Origin: Hyperoodon ampullatus
Lineage: Eukaryota > Chordata > Mammalia > Artiodactyla > Ziphiidae
NCBI GenBank assembly: GCA_949752795.1
Contig: OX457061.1
Span: forward strand, 125,808,530-125,872,529
Direction: 5' to 3'
DNA: 64,000 nucleotides
Shown here: positions 13,401 through 62,707 of the stretch, one piece after another
How positions within the stretch are numbered: position 1 is the stretch's first letter
Layout of the letters: the number at the start of each line of letters is the position of its first letter
Position numbers and translations under genes: made by a program
Notes under the pieces: generated by a model
What the model saw: the letters and a program-made list of their open reading frames with translations, nothing else
What the model was told of the DNA's origin: nothing
The model's database searches: none

Positions 13401-14441
13401 ACAATGGAGAAAAGACAGCCTCTTCAATAAGTGGTGCTGGGAAAACTGGACAGCTACATGTAAAAGAATGAAATTAGAACATTCCCTAACACCATACACA
13501 AAAATAAACTCAAAATGGATTAAAGACCTAAATGTAAGGCCAGACACTATCAAACTCTTAGAGGAAAACATAGGCAGAACACTCTGTGACATAAATCACA
13601 GCAAGATCCTTTCTGACCCACCTCCTAGAGAAATGGAAATATAAACAAAAATAAACAAATCGGACTTAATTAAACTGAAAAGCTTTTGCACAGCAAAGGA
13701 AACCATAAACAAGATGAAGAGACAACCCTCAGAATGGAGAAAATATTTGCAAATGAAGCAACTGACAAAGGATTAATCTCCAAATTTTATAAGCTGGTCA
13801 TGCAGCTCAATATCAAAAAAACAAACAACCCAATCCAAAAATGTGTAGAAGACCTAAATAGACATTTCTGTAAAGAAGATATACAGATTGCCAACAAACA
13901 CATGAAAGGATGCTCAACATTACTAATCGTTAGAGAAATGCAAATCCAAAGTACAATGAGGTATCACCTCACACTGGTCACAATGGCCATCGTCCAAAAA
14001 TATACAGTGCTGGAGAGGGTGTGTAGGAAAGGGAACCCTCTTGCACTGTTGGTGGGAATGTAACTTGGTACAGCCACTATGGAGAACAGTATGGAGGTTC
14101 CTTAGAAAACGAAAAACAGATATACAATATGACCCAGCAATCCCCTACTGGGCATATACCCTGAGAAAACCATAATTCAAAAAGAGTCATGTACCACAAT
14201 GTTCACTGCAGCTCTGTTTACAATAGCCGGAGCATGGAATGAACCTAAGTGTCCATTGACAGATGAATGGATAAAGAAGATGTGGCATGTATATACAATG
14301 CAATATAACTCAGCCATAAAAAGAAACAAAATTGAGTTATTTGTAGTGAGGTGGATGGACCTAGAGTCTGTCATGCAGAGTGAAATAAGTCAGAAAGAGA
14401 AAAACAAATACCATATGCTAGCACATATATATGGAATCTAA
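10430..14441 (+). pseudogene. L1-B ORF2 remnant (endonuclease / reverse transcriptase)
   Basis: Begins with ATG at 10430 and ends with the ancestral TAA at 14439-14441. The piece at 10579-11079 keeps endonuclease landmarks ([19 protein letters not shown]), and 12726 onward keeps [12 protein letters not shown] from the reverse transcriptase. Many stops (for example at 11077 and 11140) and frameshifts, plus a CHR SINE at 11586-11798, make it inactive. Its stop position is useful because it shows where ORF2 of this family normally ends. Confidence 0.93.
11586..11798 (+). mobile_element. CHR-type SINE inside L1-B ORF2
   Basis: Full CHR body from 'gggcttccctggtggcgcag' to an A run. Flanked by 'gaagactc' at 11578-11585 and 11799-11806. 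It is younger than L1-B, because it interrupts it. Confidence 0.94.
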
Positions 14442-14810
14442 AAACAGGAAAAAAAAAGTTTCTGTAGAACCTAGGGACAGGACAGGAATAAAGACGGAGA
14501 CATAGAGAGTGGATTTGAGGACACCATGGGGCGGGGAGGGGAAGCTGGGTCGAAGTGAGAGAGTGGCCTGGACTTATATATACTACCAAATGTAAAACAG
14601 ATAGCTAGTCGGAAGCAGCCACATAGCACAGGGAGATCAGCTTGGTGCTTTGTGGCCACCTAGAGGGGTGGGATTGGGAGGGTGGTGGGAGACACAAGAG
14701 AGAGGAGATATGGAGATATATGTATATGTATAGCTGATTCACTTTGTTATAAAGCAAAAACTAACCATTGTAAAGCAATTATACTCCAATAAAGATGTTT
14801 AAAAAAACAA

Positions 14811-14873
14811 ACACCTTATCTTCACCATCAGGCAGCTGTCCAGGTTTGACCTGAGGATTGTAGTTTGCTGACT
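14811..14873. mobile_element. MER20-type hAT element, right part
   Basis: Continues the element cut at 7381: 'accttatcttcaccatcagg' then a block ending 'gtagtttgctgactcttg', the terminal block of MER20. Confidence 0.75.
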
Positions 14874-15083
14874 CTTGTAGAGTTCTTCAACACTAAGTTG
14901 TTCATTTTGAGAAGATTATTTTTTTAGTTCTTTAAAAAAATGATTCCCTTATTGTCCTTGTAAAATATAATTTTTGGTCCATAAAAAAAAGCATATATGT
15001 AATATATATATGTAAGTTATCAAGCAAGATAACATACCCAGCAGGTAGAACACTAAGCTCTATCTGTGTACTGTTCTCTAATC

Positions 15084-15412
15084 TAGGGATTGGTGGGTGT
15101 TTTTCTGTAAAGGGCCAGATTGTAAATATCTTAGTCTTTTCAAACCATAAGATCTCTGTCATAACTAGTAACTCTGCATTGTAGCAAAGTAGTAACGATA
15201 GACACTGTGTAAATGAGTGAGCATGGCTGAGTTTCAATAATACTTAGGGACTGAAATCTGGATATCATATCATTTTTATGTGGTCATGAAATACTCTCTT
15301 CATTTTTTTGACCATTTAAAAATGTGCAAAACCATTCTTAGCTTATGAAACATAAAAAAACAGGTGGTGGGCTGAATTTGGCCCCTGAACCATAGTTTGT
15401 CAACCCCTGTCC
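15084..15412. mobile_element. Second MER20-like hAT-Charlie element
   Basis: Opens with 'gattggtgggtgtttttctg', then 'taaagggccagattgtaaat', and closes with 'gaatttggcccctgaaccat' and 'agtttgtcaacccctg'. The middle has about 100 extra AT-rich bases compared with the standard 220-bp element, so a longer subfamily (MER20B-like) or an internal insertion is likely. Confidence 0.75.
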
Positions 15413-15464
15413 TGACTGTGCCTCTGTCTTCTCCCAGAGGTGTCCATTATCTTGAATTTTGGAT

Positions 15465-15835
15465 ATATCATTCCTATGGATTTTTTAAAATGCTTTTTCC
15501 ACTTACGTATATGTGTCTGAATGATGTCTTGTTCTGTTTTGCCTATTTTTGAGCATTATAAAAATTACATCGTACTGTATATAGATTGGAACTTGCTTTT
15601 TTTCATTCGTCATTATTTTTCTAAGATTCATTTACATAGTTGGGTTTAGCTGTATAATATTCTGTTGTATGAATATACCACAGTTAATTCACCTGACAGT
15701 AGGTATTTAGGTTGGATCTAGTTTCTGCTTTGAATATTCTTGTACATGTCTCCTGGTACACATATACAAGAATTTTCTTGGCTATCTGTTTTCTTTTGTT
15801 GAATGATTTAACAGAACACTTATGAATTTTATAAA
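15465..15835 (-). repeat. Old L1 3' end fragment, antisense
   Basis: Contains the L1 3'-end block seen from the reverse side: 'tttgagcattataaaaatta', 'aagattcatttacatagttg', 'taatattctgttgtatgaat', 'ttcttggctatct'. Diverged and without open frames. Confidence 0.5.
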
Positions 15836-16082
15836 AAATGATGAAGCAGTATTATTTACCTTGAGAAATGTTATTGTCTTACTGCCTCATCTTAAATCAT
15901 TCCTTATTTATTTACATTAATGGAAAAATGCCTTTAAAATGTGCAGTGAAGTGTTAAATATTTAATTCATTCTTTCACTCATTTTTTTAGTATTACACAA
16001 ACATTTATTGACTAATATATTAGGTTCTGTGCCAGCAAGAGAACTTAGGCAGTGAAGGAGATAGACAATTAAACCAAAAATT

Positions 16083-16158
16083 AAGTAATAAATGACAACT
16101 ATTTATTGAAAGCTTACTATGCCAGACATTATGTTTAACAATTTATGTGCATTATGTC
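16083..16158 (+). repeat. MIR fragment interrupted by an MLT1 LTR
   Basis: 'tatttattgaaagcttacta' and 'tgccagacattatg' match the MIR core. The continuation ('tctttgcagcaatcccagg') appears after the LTR at about 16605-16630, so the LTR landed inside the MIR. Confidence 0.55.
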
Positions 16159-16593
16159 TGTATTAGTCTACTAGAGCTGCTGTAAAAAAATTCCACAATC
16201 TAAATGTCTTACACAACAGAAATTTATTACCTCACAGTCTGGAGGGTAGAAGTCCGAGATCAGCATGTCAGCAGGGTTTGTTCCTTCTGAGGGCTGTGAG
16301 AAGAATCTGCTCCCTGTCTTCTGGTGGTTGCCTGGCTATCTTTAGCATTCCTTGACGTGTAGAGTCATCACCCCAGCCTCTCCCTTCATTTTACATGGTG
16401 TTCTACCTGTACGGGTGTGTGTCTCCAAATTTCCCCTTTTTTCTAAGGACACCAGTTATACTGGATTAGAGCCCACCCTCATGATCTCTTTTAACTTGAT
16501 AAAGATCTTGTCTTCAACTAAGGTCACATTCTGAGGTACTAGGGGTTAGAACTTAAGCATATGAATTCTGGGGGAACACAGTTCAACCCATGA
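16159..16593 (+). repeat. MLT1-type solo LTR (ERVL-MaLR)
   Basis: Begins TGTATTAGTC, contains 'acaacagaaatttattacct', 'cagcagggtttgttccttct', 'aaggacaccagttatactgg', 'aaggtcacattctgaggtac', and ends 'cagttcaacccatga'. No internal retroviral coding sequence is present. Confidence 0.88.
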
Positions 16594-16648
16594 GGCTCTC
16601 TATTAGTCTTTGCAGCAATCCCAGGTAACTCTGTGGAAGCTTAATATA

Positions 16649-16896
16649 CAGTTGAATCTTGAACAATGCGGGGATGAGGGCACCAACCTGCCTTGCTGTT
16701 GAAAATCTGCATATAACTTAAGCCTACCCTCCGCCTACCCTCCGTGTACATGGTTCCTCCAAGTCATGTCTGCAGCTCTGCATCCATGGATTCAACAACC
16801 GCAGATCGTGTAGGACTGTAGTATGTTTGCTATTGAAAAACATCTGAGTATACATGGACCTCACAGTTCAAATCCGTATTGTTTAAGGGTCAACTG
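16649..16896. mobile_element. MER2-like Tigger (Tc1/mariner) non-autonomous element
   Basis: Terminal inverted repeats are visible: left CAGTTGAATCTTGAACAATG and right ending TTTAAGGGTCAACTG. TA dinucleotides flank both ends (16647-16648 and 16897-16898), the expected target duplication of Tc1/mariner elements. About 248 bases, with no transposase. Confidence 0.85.
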
Positions 16897-16959
16897 TACT
16901 GGTCTTATCGTAGAGCGTGTTGCAGTGCAGAAACCCTAGGTGCTAAAAAATGACTTCTG

Positions 16960-19900
16960 TATTGTTCCAGGGGGAAATCTCAGTGAAGGATTAGAAGTTA
17001 TAAAAAGAACCAAATGGCGGTTATATAATTGGAAAATATAATAACCAAAATTTAAAATTCACTGGGTAGAATCAGTAGTAAAGTGGAGCTGATAGAGATA
17101 TAATCACTGAACTTGAAGGCAGATCAGTTGAATTTACTCCATCTGATCAACAGAAAAAAGACTGAAAAAAATTATCAGAGTCTTAAGGATTTCTGGGACA
17201 ATAACAAAAGATTTAACATTTGTATCATTGGAGCCCAAAGGATAAGAGAAAGACCATGGGACTTGGAAAAGTATTTGAAGAAATAATAGCTGAAAACTTT
17301 CCACATTTGGTGAAAGACATAAATTTAAAGCTTCAAGAAGCTGAGCAAACCCCGAAATAGGATACACTTAAAGAAATCTTCATCTAGGAATATTAAACTT
17401 CTGAAAGTAAAAGACAAAACAAACCTTAAAATAGCCAGAGAGAAATGACACATTAGGTATAAAGGACTACCAATTGGAACAACACCAAATTTCTCATCTG
17501 AAACCGTGGAGTCCAGAAAGAAGTGGCATAAAACTTTTCAAGTGCTGAAAGAAAAGAACTGTCAACCCTGAATCCTATATTTGATGAAACCATCCTTCAG
17601 GAATGAAGGGGAAATAAAGATGTTCTCAAACGAAATAAGCTAAAAGAATTTATTGTTAATGTAGCAAACAGAATTACTAGGGAGAAAGAGAGACATCACA
17701 TAATAACAAAAGAATCAGTCCAATAAGAAGTTATCGCAGTCCTTAATGGGTCTATACCAAACAACCAAACTTCAAAATATATAAAACTAATAGGGCTGAA
17801 AGGAGAAATAAATCCACAAGTATAGTTGGGGACTTGAATACATCCTCAGTGATTGATAGAACTGCTAGTCAGAAATGAGCAAGGGTATAGAATAGCTAAA
17901 CACCACCACAGGCCACCAAGATCTAATTTACATCCTATCCAACAATAGCAGAATACATTATTTTTTCAAGTGCCCATGGACCATTCACCAAGATAGACCA
18001 TATGCTGGATCATAAAACAAATCTTAACTAATTCAGAAGAATTAAAGTTATATGACATATATTCTTTGAACGTAATGGAATCAAACTAGAAATCAATCAT
18101 AGAAAGATAACAAGAAAATCTACAAACACTTGAAAGTTAAAAATACTTCTAAATAATACAGAGACAAAGAGGAAATCTAAAAGGAAAGCTAAAAATACAA
18201 AGAATGAATGAAAATACATCACATATCAAAATAAGTGAGATGCAGCTAAAGCACTGCTGTGAGGGAAATTTATAGCACTAAAGGCTTATATTAGAAAAGG
18301 AGAAAAGTCTCAAATCAGTAGTCTAATTTCCTACCTGAAGATGCTAGAAAAAGAAGAGCAAGATAGACCCAAAGCAAGCAGAATGAGGGAAATCATTAAG
18401 AGTAGAAGTCAGTGAAATTGAAAACAGGAACACTTCTGAGAAATGTAATGAAACAAAAAATTGGTTCTTAGAAAAAAATGAATGAAATTGATAATTCTCT
18501 AGCAAGATTGATAAAAATAAAGAGATGACACAAATCACCAATATCAGGAATGAAACATATCACTACAGATCTTCTAGTGAGTAAAAAGATGACAACTTTA
18601 CACTCATAAGTTAAACAGCCTAGAAGAAATGCACCAACTATTTGAAAACCACGAGCTACCAGAACTTAGCCAAATTGAAATAGATAAATAGCCCTATAAC
18701 TATTTTTTAAATTGAACTTTTGATTAAAAACTGACAAGAGGGGCTTCCCTGGTGGTGCAGTGGTTGAGAGTCCGCCTGCCGATGCAGGGGACACGGGTTC
18801 ATGCCCCGGTCCAGGAGGATCCCACATGCCGCGGAGCGACTGGGCCCGTGAGCCATGGCCGCTGAGCCTGCGCGTCCAGAGCCTGTGCTCCGCAACGGGA
18901 GAGGCCACGACAGTGAGAGAGGCCCGCGTACCGCAAAAAAAAAAAAAAAAAAAAAAAAAAAGGTGTGAAACTGACAAGAAGTAAATCTCCAGGCCTAAGT
19001 GGTTTCACTGGAGTATTCTACCAAACACAGAAAGCATTAACAGCAATTTTTGATAAAATGATACCGTCTCTTTCAGGCTGTCAGAGCAGAAGGAACACTT
19101 CCCAACTCATTTTGAGGCCTGTATTACCATAATACCAAAACTGTATAAATACAGCACAAAAAAGAAAACCACAGACTAATATCTCATTAACTTAAATGCA
19201 CAAATTCTCAACAAATTTTAGCAAATTGAATCCAACCACAACCAAGTGGGATTTAGTCGGGAAACCCAAGTCTGTTTCGGTATTAGAAAATCAATGAGAT
19301 CCACCATATCAACAGGCTAAAGAAGAAAAATCATGTGATCATAACAATGGATGCAGAAAATGTTTTGACAGAATTCAACATCATAATAAATAAAAACTAT
19401 CAGTAAGTAGAAAGCAAGAGGAATGTCCTCAACCTCATAATAGGCATCTATAAACTTACACCTAACTTAATACTTACAGGTAGAGGACTGAATGCTCTCC
19501 CTCTGCTGTCTGGAAAAGGACAAGGAAGTTAGCTCTCACCACTGTTAATCAACATACTGCTGGCAGTTTTGGTTACTCCAGTAAGGAAAGAAAAAGAAAG
19601 AAAAGGCATACAGATTTGAAAAGAAGGAATGAAACTATTGCTATTTCCAGTTGACATGATTATCTGCATAGAATATCTGAAGGACTCTACCAAAACACTC
19701 CTAGAACTAAAAAATGAATTTATTATAGTTATAAAAGTATAAGGTCACTTCACAAAAATCAACTGATTTCTATACGTTGACAATGAACAAGTGGAAACAT
19801 TTTAAAAAACAATACCATTTACAGTTGCTCCAAAGAAAATGAAAAAAAAGTATAATAAAACATGCAGGATTTGTGCAATTAAAATGACAAAATCTTGATG

Positions 19901-21740
19901 AAATTGAAGATTTAAATATTTGGAGAATCATACCATGTTCATTAATTGGAAGACTCAAGGTAATGAAAATGGCAAGTATTCTTAAATTGTTTTACTAATA
20001 ATTGTAATTCTTAGTAAAACCTCAGAAACATTTTTTATAGACAAGCTTATTCTAAAATTTATATAGACAGAGAAAGGCCTTAAAATAGCCAGACAATTCT
20101 GAAGAAGACTGAAGTGGGAAGAATGACTCTTCCTGGTGTCACAGCTTGCTTGTAGCTGCAGTGATCGAAGCCATATAGTGCTAGTGGAAGGATGGGCACA
20201 TAGGTCAGTGGAGCAGTGTGAGGAACCCAGAAGTAAATTCACACCAATATGCCCTGCTAATTCTTGATAAAGAAGCAAAAGCGGTTCAGTGGAGGAGGGA
20301 TTGCCTTTTCAGTATTAGTGCTGGAGAAATTGGACATCCATCTGTAGGCAAAAATATGAACCTTGACCTAAACCTCACTCCTAAAATAAGTAACTCAATA
20401 CAGATCATGCACTCTAATGTAAAACATAAAATTGTAAAACTTAGAGAAAAAGAAGAAAATTTCAAGACCTAGGACTAGACGAATAGTGCTTAGACTTAAC
20501 ACCAAAAGCACAATCCATAAAAGAAAAACTTGATAAATTGGACTTCATGAGAATTTAAAACTTTTGCTCTACAAAAGACTCTTAAGAGGAAGAATATACA
20601 AGTTACAGATTGGGGGAAAATATTTGTAAACCCTGTGTTTAACCAAGGACTTGTATCTAGAACATATAAAAACTCACCAAAACTCAACATTAAAAATACG
20701 AAGAGTCCAGTTAGAAAATGGGCAAAAGACAGTCTAAACACTTCATTGAAGAGGATGAATGGCAGACACAGACACAGATGGCAGATAAACACATGAAAAG
20801 ATGTTCAACATCACTAGCCATTTGGGGAATGCAAATTAAAACCGCAATAGTATATCACCACCCATCCATCAGAATGGCGCAAATAAAAATTGTGATGAAA
20901 CCAAATGCTGGTGAGCATGTGGAAAAAGTGGGTGACCATAGCATTGCTAGTAGCGATGTTAAATGATACAGCCACTTTGCAAAACTGTTTGGCAGTCCCC
21001 TTTAAAACTACAAATGGATCTGTCACACCAAGAGCAGGTAATGCTGCTCTTGGGCATTTGTCCCAGAGAAGAGAAAACTTATTTTCACTAAGAAACTTAT
21101 TACATGCATGTTCTTAGCAACTTTGTTCTTAATAGCCAAAACTGTGAAACCCCAATGTCCTTCAGAGGGTGAATGAGTGAACAAATTGTGGTACTTCCAT
21201 ACCACAGTCTGCTGCTCAGCACTGAGATGGAACAGGCCATTCAGTCATGCGTCCAGTGTCTTGGATGGACTGCGAGGAAGTAATACCAAGTGAAAACAGT
21301 CAACCTCAGAAGGATGCATACTGTGCGATTCCATACATATATATAGAACTTGTGAAATATAATTGTAGATGTGGAGAACAGATTGGTAGTTGACGGGCAG
21401 AGATGGGAGCAGTGAATGTGGCTATCAAGTGACATAGTAATGGTACAGTTAAGTATCTTGATTTGATGGTGGTCACATAATGCTATGCATGTGATAAAAT
21501 TGTACTGATGCAGATACAGAAACGTGAGCGCTTGTAACTGGTGAAGTCTCTGGTTCGTGCAGTGCCAGCTTCCCAGTGTGGATAGGTACCACAGTTATGC
21601 AGGACGATACAGCTGGGAGAGGGTGGGTGAAGGGTACATGGGACCTCCCTGTACATTACTTCTCACCTTTCTGTTGTTATCTATAATATTTCAAACTAAA
21701 ATGGTTGAATTCCTACATAGGCATAGAAGGAAATCTGGAG
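16960..21740 (+). repeat. Old L1M element, sense orientation, decayed
   Basis: Colinear with L1 from ORF1 (17110-17640) through ORF2 (about 17690-21300) to a 3'UTR-like end (21300-21740). Landmarks include 'agtgcccatggaccattcac' (endonuclease region), 'ccaagtgggatttagtcggg' and 'atggatgcagaaaatgtttt' (reverse transcriptase). Stops and indels occur throughout. It is clearly older than L1-B. A CHR SINE lies at 18741-18961. Confidence 0.8.
18741..18961 (+). mobile_element. CHR-type SINE inside the old L1M
   Basis: Typical CHR head, body and A run. Target duplication 'aaactgacaaga' at 18728-18739 and 18968-18979. Six non-A bases (ggtgtg) follow the A run before the duplication. Confidence 0.93.
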
Positions 21741-23204
21741 GAGAACACTGAAACTGTAAGTTTCTCAGATGGTAGAATTACGAATGATTTGTATTTTCTT
21801 TGTTTCATACGTTTTCAACAGTGAACATATATGATTCTTACAAGAGAAAAAAATACTGACATAAGCTAAATGGATTCAATGAAAACTAATTTCCAATGGA
21901 AATGTTCATTGCAAAATTTGCTCAAAAGGGTCCGTTTGAATTACGAACTTGGAGGGCATTGGTAGCCTTGAAAGATTTTCAGAGTCACAGTGGGATCAGA
22001 ACACAGAGTGTAGCAGATTTAAAAATAAATGGGAAGCAGGTAAAAGCAGGGAAGTATAAAAAGTATGTATTCGGCAAGCCGACAGAAAGACGTGAGAAGG
22101 GGAAGTGGGACGAGGATTTTTCAGTTGGGAGGCTCTTGAACCACAGCTGGTGCCGCAGAAAGAGAAAGTGGGTAACTATGAGTAATTTCTAATGAGATCA
22201 TTCCATGCTTGTGATAAACCATGTTAGTCGGCGTGTGGTTGGGCGGGTCATTTGCAGTCCAGGACCAGGGCGTGCCCGAGTGCAGGGAGTTGGAGCTCAT
22301 GTTATTCCCTGTCGTGTGCGTGTGTGTTTGTGTGTGCGTGTATTTACTATGTAAGCGAACATGTAGAAATGATGGGCCTTTGTAGAGGAAGATCTTGATT
22401 TGAGGTTTAGCTAACCTCCAAAGCAGTTTTTAAAAACCTGTTGACTTAAATGGCTAATAAAAAGGTAGCTGTTCTCTATTTGAATAATTACATATGGGGT
22501 TTAATTGCTTCTTTCTGTTCTCACTGAATGTGTTGGTTAAATCGCCAAAGGAGAATGCCAGCGTCTTTTATCAGTTTATCAGCTAATCATTTAGACATGA
22601 TCAGTATTTGCCACCAGAAGTAGTGGCGCCGGTCCCTAGGTAAGATGCTGCTGTAGCCTTAGTCGTTCTTTAACCTTAGTACATTAAATGATGCACAGGG
22701 CACCCTGCACAACCTGGCAGCTCTGTGCGAAGGCAGGCGCAGCTCTTCACGAGGAGGGAAGCCAAGAAGCAAAGAGGAAGAGGTACGCCTCCTGCATGCT
22801 CGCTGCCTCACGCCGTCACTTTGAGTTGATTGCCTTCCTTTCCTGCATGGTTTAAATTCCTAACAATGACTGGACGATCTTTAGGTCTGTAGGGACCTGT
22901 TAATATATTTTGACTGACATACTGTGTCATAATTTTGCCCCATAACTGTTATTCAGAATTCTGAGTTCAATTTCTTTTCTTTTGATAAAATTAAAAATTT
23001 GTTATTGTGTTGTTTTTCTTTTCAGAAACAAATTGATCTAGATTAAACACTTGAAAGCTAATATTACATTGCCATTAACCAGATTTCAAAACTTTTATTT
23101 CTTATATTCACATTAACACCTTTCTTTAAATAAAAAACATTTTAGCAATGAAAACGGTAGTTTTTCTTTTAAATTAAAATGTTGCGGGTTTTTTCTCTTT
23201 GTAG
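21741..23204. other. NEK1 intron before exon a
   Basis: No gene beyond NEK1 is seen. A (GT)n-rich run lies at 22312-22342. The segment 22740-22790 is purine-rich and ends in a GTACGC donor-like site, but it does not match NEK1, so I do not call it an exon. Confidence 0.6.
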
Positions 23205-60015
<36,811 letters not shown>

Positions 60016-60019
60016 TTTT

Positions 60020-62340
60020 TTAGTACATGGTTGGTTGGTTGGTTTCTTTTCATAGACTTTTGTTTTAGAGTGTTTTGGGGTTCACAGCAAACTTCAGCGG
60101 CAAGTACAGAGAGTTCCCATACACCCCTTTCTTCCACACGTGCAGAGCCTCCCTGACCATCACTCCCCAGCAAGAGTGGTGCACGTGTTACAGTCGATGA
60201 GTCGACATCGACACATTGTTATCACCCCAATCCATAGTGTACCTCAGGGGTTTAGTCTTGCTGTTGTACTTTCTGTGAAGTTTGACAAAAATTTACTGAC
60301 CTTTATCCACCGTTTCAGTATCATACAGAATAGTTTCCTGCCCTAAAAAATCCCTGTGTCCTACCTGACTATCCCTTCCTTCTCCCAAACTCGTAGCAAC
60401 CATTGATCATTATACTGTCTCCATAGTTCTGCCTTTTCCAGAATGTCATATGGTTGGAATCACACAGTGTGTAGCCTTTGCAGACTGACTTCTATCACTT
60501 AGCAGGATGCATTTAAGTTTTCTCCATGCCTTTTCCTGGCTTGACAGCTCATTTCTTTTTAGTGCTGAATAATATTCCATTGTATAGATATACCACAGTT
60601 TGTCAATAAAGGTTATTTAATAGGTTGTTCACCTATTGAAGAATATCTTGGTTGTTTCCAGGTTTTGGCAATTATGAATAAAACTGCTGTAAACATCTGT
60701 GTTCAGGTTTCTGTGTAGACATAAGATTCCAACTCATCTGAGTATATGCCAAGGAGCCCAATTGTGATTGTATGGTGTAAGAGTATATTTAGCTGTGTAA
60801 GAAACCACCAAACTGTCTTCCAAAGTGGCTGTGCCATTTTGCTTTCCCACCCATGTGGACTGAGAGTTCCTGTTGCTCCACATCGTTCAGCAGCATTTGT
60901 TGTTGTCACTGCTGTGGGTTTTAGCCACCATAATAGGTGTGCAGTGGTGTTACCTTGTTTTAATTTGCAGTTCCCTAACGGCATACGATGGGGAGCATCT
61001 TTTCATAGGCTTCATTGCCTTCTGTATCTTCTTTGGTGAGGTGTCTGTTCAGATCTTTGGTGCATTTTTTAATTGGGTTTGTTTTTGTTTTGGTTTGGGT
61101 TTTTTAATTCTTTTTGGTAACTATGTAAGGTGATGGATTTTTTAAAATATAAATTTATTTATGTACTTATTTATTTTTGGCTGCGTTGGGTCTTTGTTGC
61201 TGCACGCAGGCTTTCTGTAGTTGTGACGAGTGGGGGCTACTCTTCGTTGTGGTGGGTGGGCTTCTCATTGCGGTGGCTTCTCTTGTTGCGGAGCTTGGGC
61301 TCTAGGCATGTGGGCTTCAGTAGTTGTGGCTCGTGGGCTCCAGAGCGCAGGCTCAGCAGTTGTGGCGCACGGGCTTAGTTGCTCCGCGGCATGTGGGATC
61401 CTCCTGAACCAGGGCTCAAACCCATGTCCCCTGCACTGGCAGGTGGATTCCCAACCACTGCGCCACCGGGGAAGTCCTGGGTTGTTTTCTTATTTTTGTT
61501 CTGAGAGTTTTTTATGTATTTTGGTTAACAGTCCTTTGTTTTTATTTCATTTGTAAATATGTTCTCCCAGTCTGTGGCTTGTCTTCTCATTCTTCTGACA
61601 ATGTCTTTCACAGAGCAAAAGTTTTTTAAGATAAAAGAAATTAGCTTATTAAATGTCTTTCATGGATTGTGCTTTTGGTGTTGTATCTAAAAAGTCATTG
61701 CCAAACCCAAGGTCACCTGGATTTTCTCCTATGTTATCTTCTAGGAGTTTTATAGTTTTGAGTTTTACATTTAGGTCTGTAATCAATTGTGAGTTAATAT
61801 TTGTGAAGAGTGTAAAGTTGTTTATTTGTCTGTGGATGTCCAGCTGTTTGTTTCAGCACCATTTGTTGCTAAGAAGACTGTCCTTTCTCCTTTGAATTGC
61901 CTTTGCTCCTTTGTTAAATGTTAGTTGACTGTACTTCTGGGCTCTCTGCTTGTTCCATTGATTTGTTTGCTGTTCTTTCATTAGTATCACACTATCTTGA
62001 TTACTGTAGCTTTTAGTAAGTCTTGAAGTTGGGTAGTGTTACCTCTCCAGCTTTGTTTTCCTCCTTCAATGCTGTGTTGACTAATCTGGATCTTTGCATC
62101 TTTATGTAAACTTCAGAATCAGTTTGTTGAAATCCACATAACTTGCTGGGATTTTAATTGGAATTGCATTGAATCCATGTATCAAGTCAGGAAGAACTGA
62201 CATCTTGACAGTATTGAGTCTTCCTATCCATGAACATGGAATATGTCTTCATTTGCTTAGTTATTCTTTGATCTTTTTCATTAGAGTTTTGTAGTTTTTT
62301 TCATCATGGTATGTTTTTTAATATGTAGTTTCCAGTCTTT
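60020..62340 (-). repeat. L1-F2: old L1 3' part, antisense
   Basis: Same family and orientation as L1-F1, including 3'UTR-type sequence (60050-60360) and ORF2 C-terminal to mid-RT-region sequence up to about 62340. Interrupted by a long SINE at 61087-61477. Confidence 0.8.
61087..61477 (-). mobile_element. Long tRNA-derived SINE with possible 3' transduced sequence
   Basis: From the right: the tRNA-like head (reverse of 'ccaaccactgcgccaccggg'), then the full long body down to about 61147. Beyond the A/T-rich tail there are roughly 50 bases that are neither SINE nor L1, ending in a second A-rich tail in SINE orientation. A duplication 'tgggtttgtttt' (61074-61085) / 'tgggttgtttt' (61478-61488) frames the whole. 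Confidence 0.7.
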
Positions 62341-62498
62341 TTTAGGAAAGTATTCTTGAATTATAGTTTTTTGAGTTCTTTATTCTGTTCCTTAAGTCTG
62401 CTTCAGGGACTTCTAGGTATATTTTGGATCTTTTTTGCTTATCACTTTCTCTTGAATCCTTTCTGTCAATTATTTTCTTTAATTAAATTTTTTTTCTC

Positions 62499-62707
62499 GG
62501 GCTTCCCTGGTGGCACAGTGATTGAGAGTCCACCTGCTGATGCAGAGGACCACGGGTTCGTGCCCCAGTCCAGGAGGATCCCACATGCCGCGGAGTGGCT
62601 GGGCCCATGAGCCATGGCCGCTGAGCCTGCGCGTCCGGAGCCTGTGCTCTGCAACAGGAGAGGCCACAACAGTGAGAGGCCCGCATACCACAAAAAAAAA
62701 AAAAAAA
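62499..62707 (+). mobile_element. CHR-type SINE
   Basis: 'gggcttccctggtggcacag' head, CHR body and A run. Target duplication 'aaattttttttctc' at 62485-62498 and 62706-62719. Confidence 0.93.

Larger units (their letters stand above)
7382..14810 (+). mobile_element. L1-B: full-length LINE-1, sense orientation, inactive
   Basis: About 7.4 kb with all parts of an L1: GC-rich 5'UTR, ORF1 remnant, ORF2 remnant, 3'UTR with an 'ccaataaagatg' polyadenylation signal and an A-rich end. Near-perfect target duplications flank it: 'aaaccttatct' at 7371-7381 and 'acaccttatct' at 14811-14821, differing at one base. The insertion split a MER20 element. Both ORFs carry frameshifts and stops, and a CHR SINE lies in ORF2. 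The 5' end has AAGATGGCGG (7393-7402), the YY1-type site found at the start of many L1 promoters. It is the same family as L1-D. Confidence 0.93.

Noticed and set aside
22740..22795. Purine-rich segment followed by GTACGC as a possible exon
   Set aside because: Its translation does not match NEK1, and no convincing acceptor precedes it.
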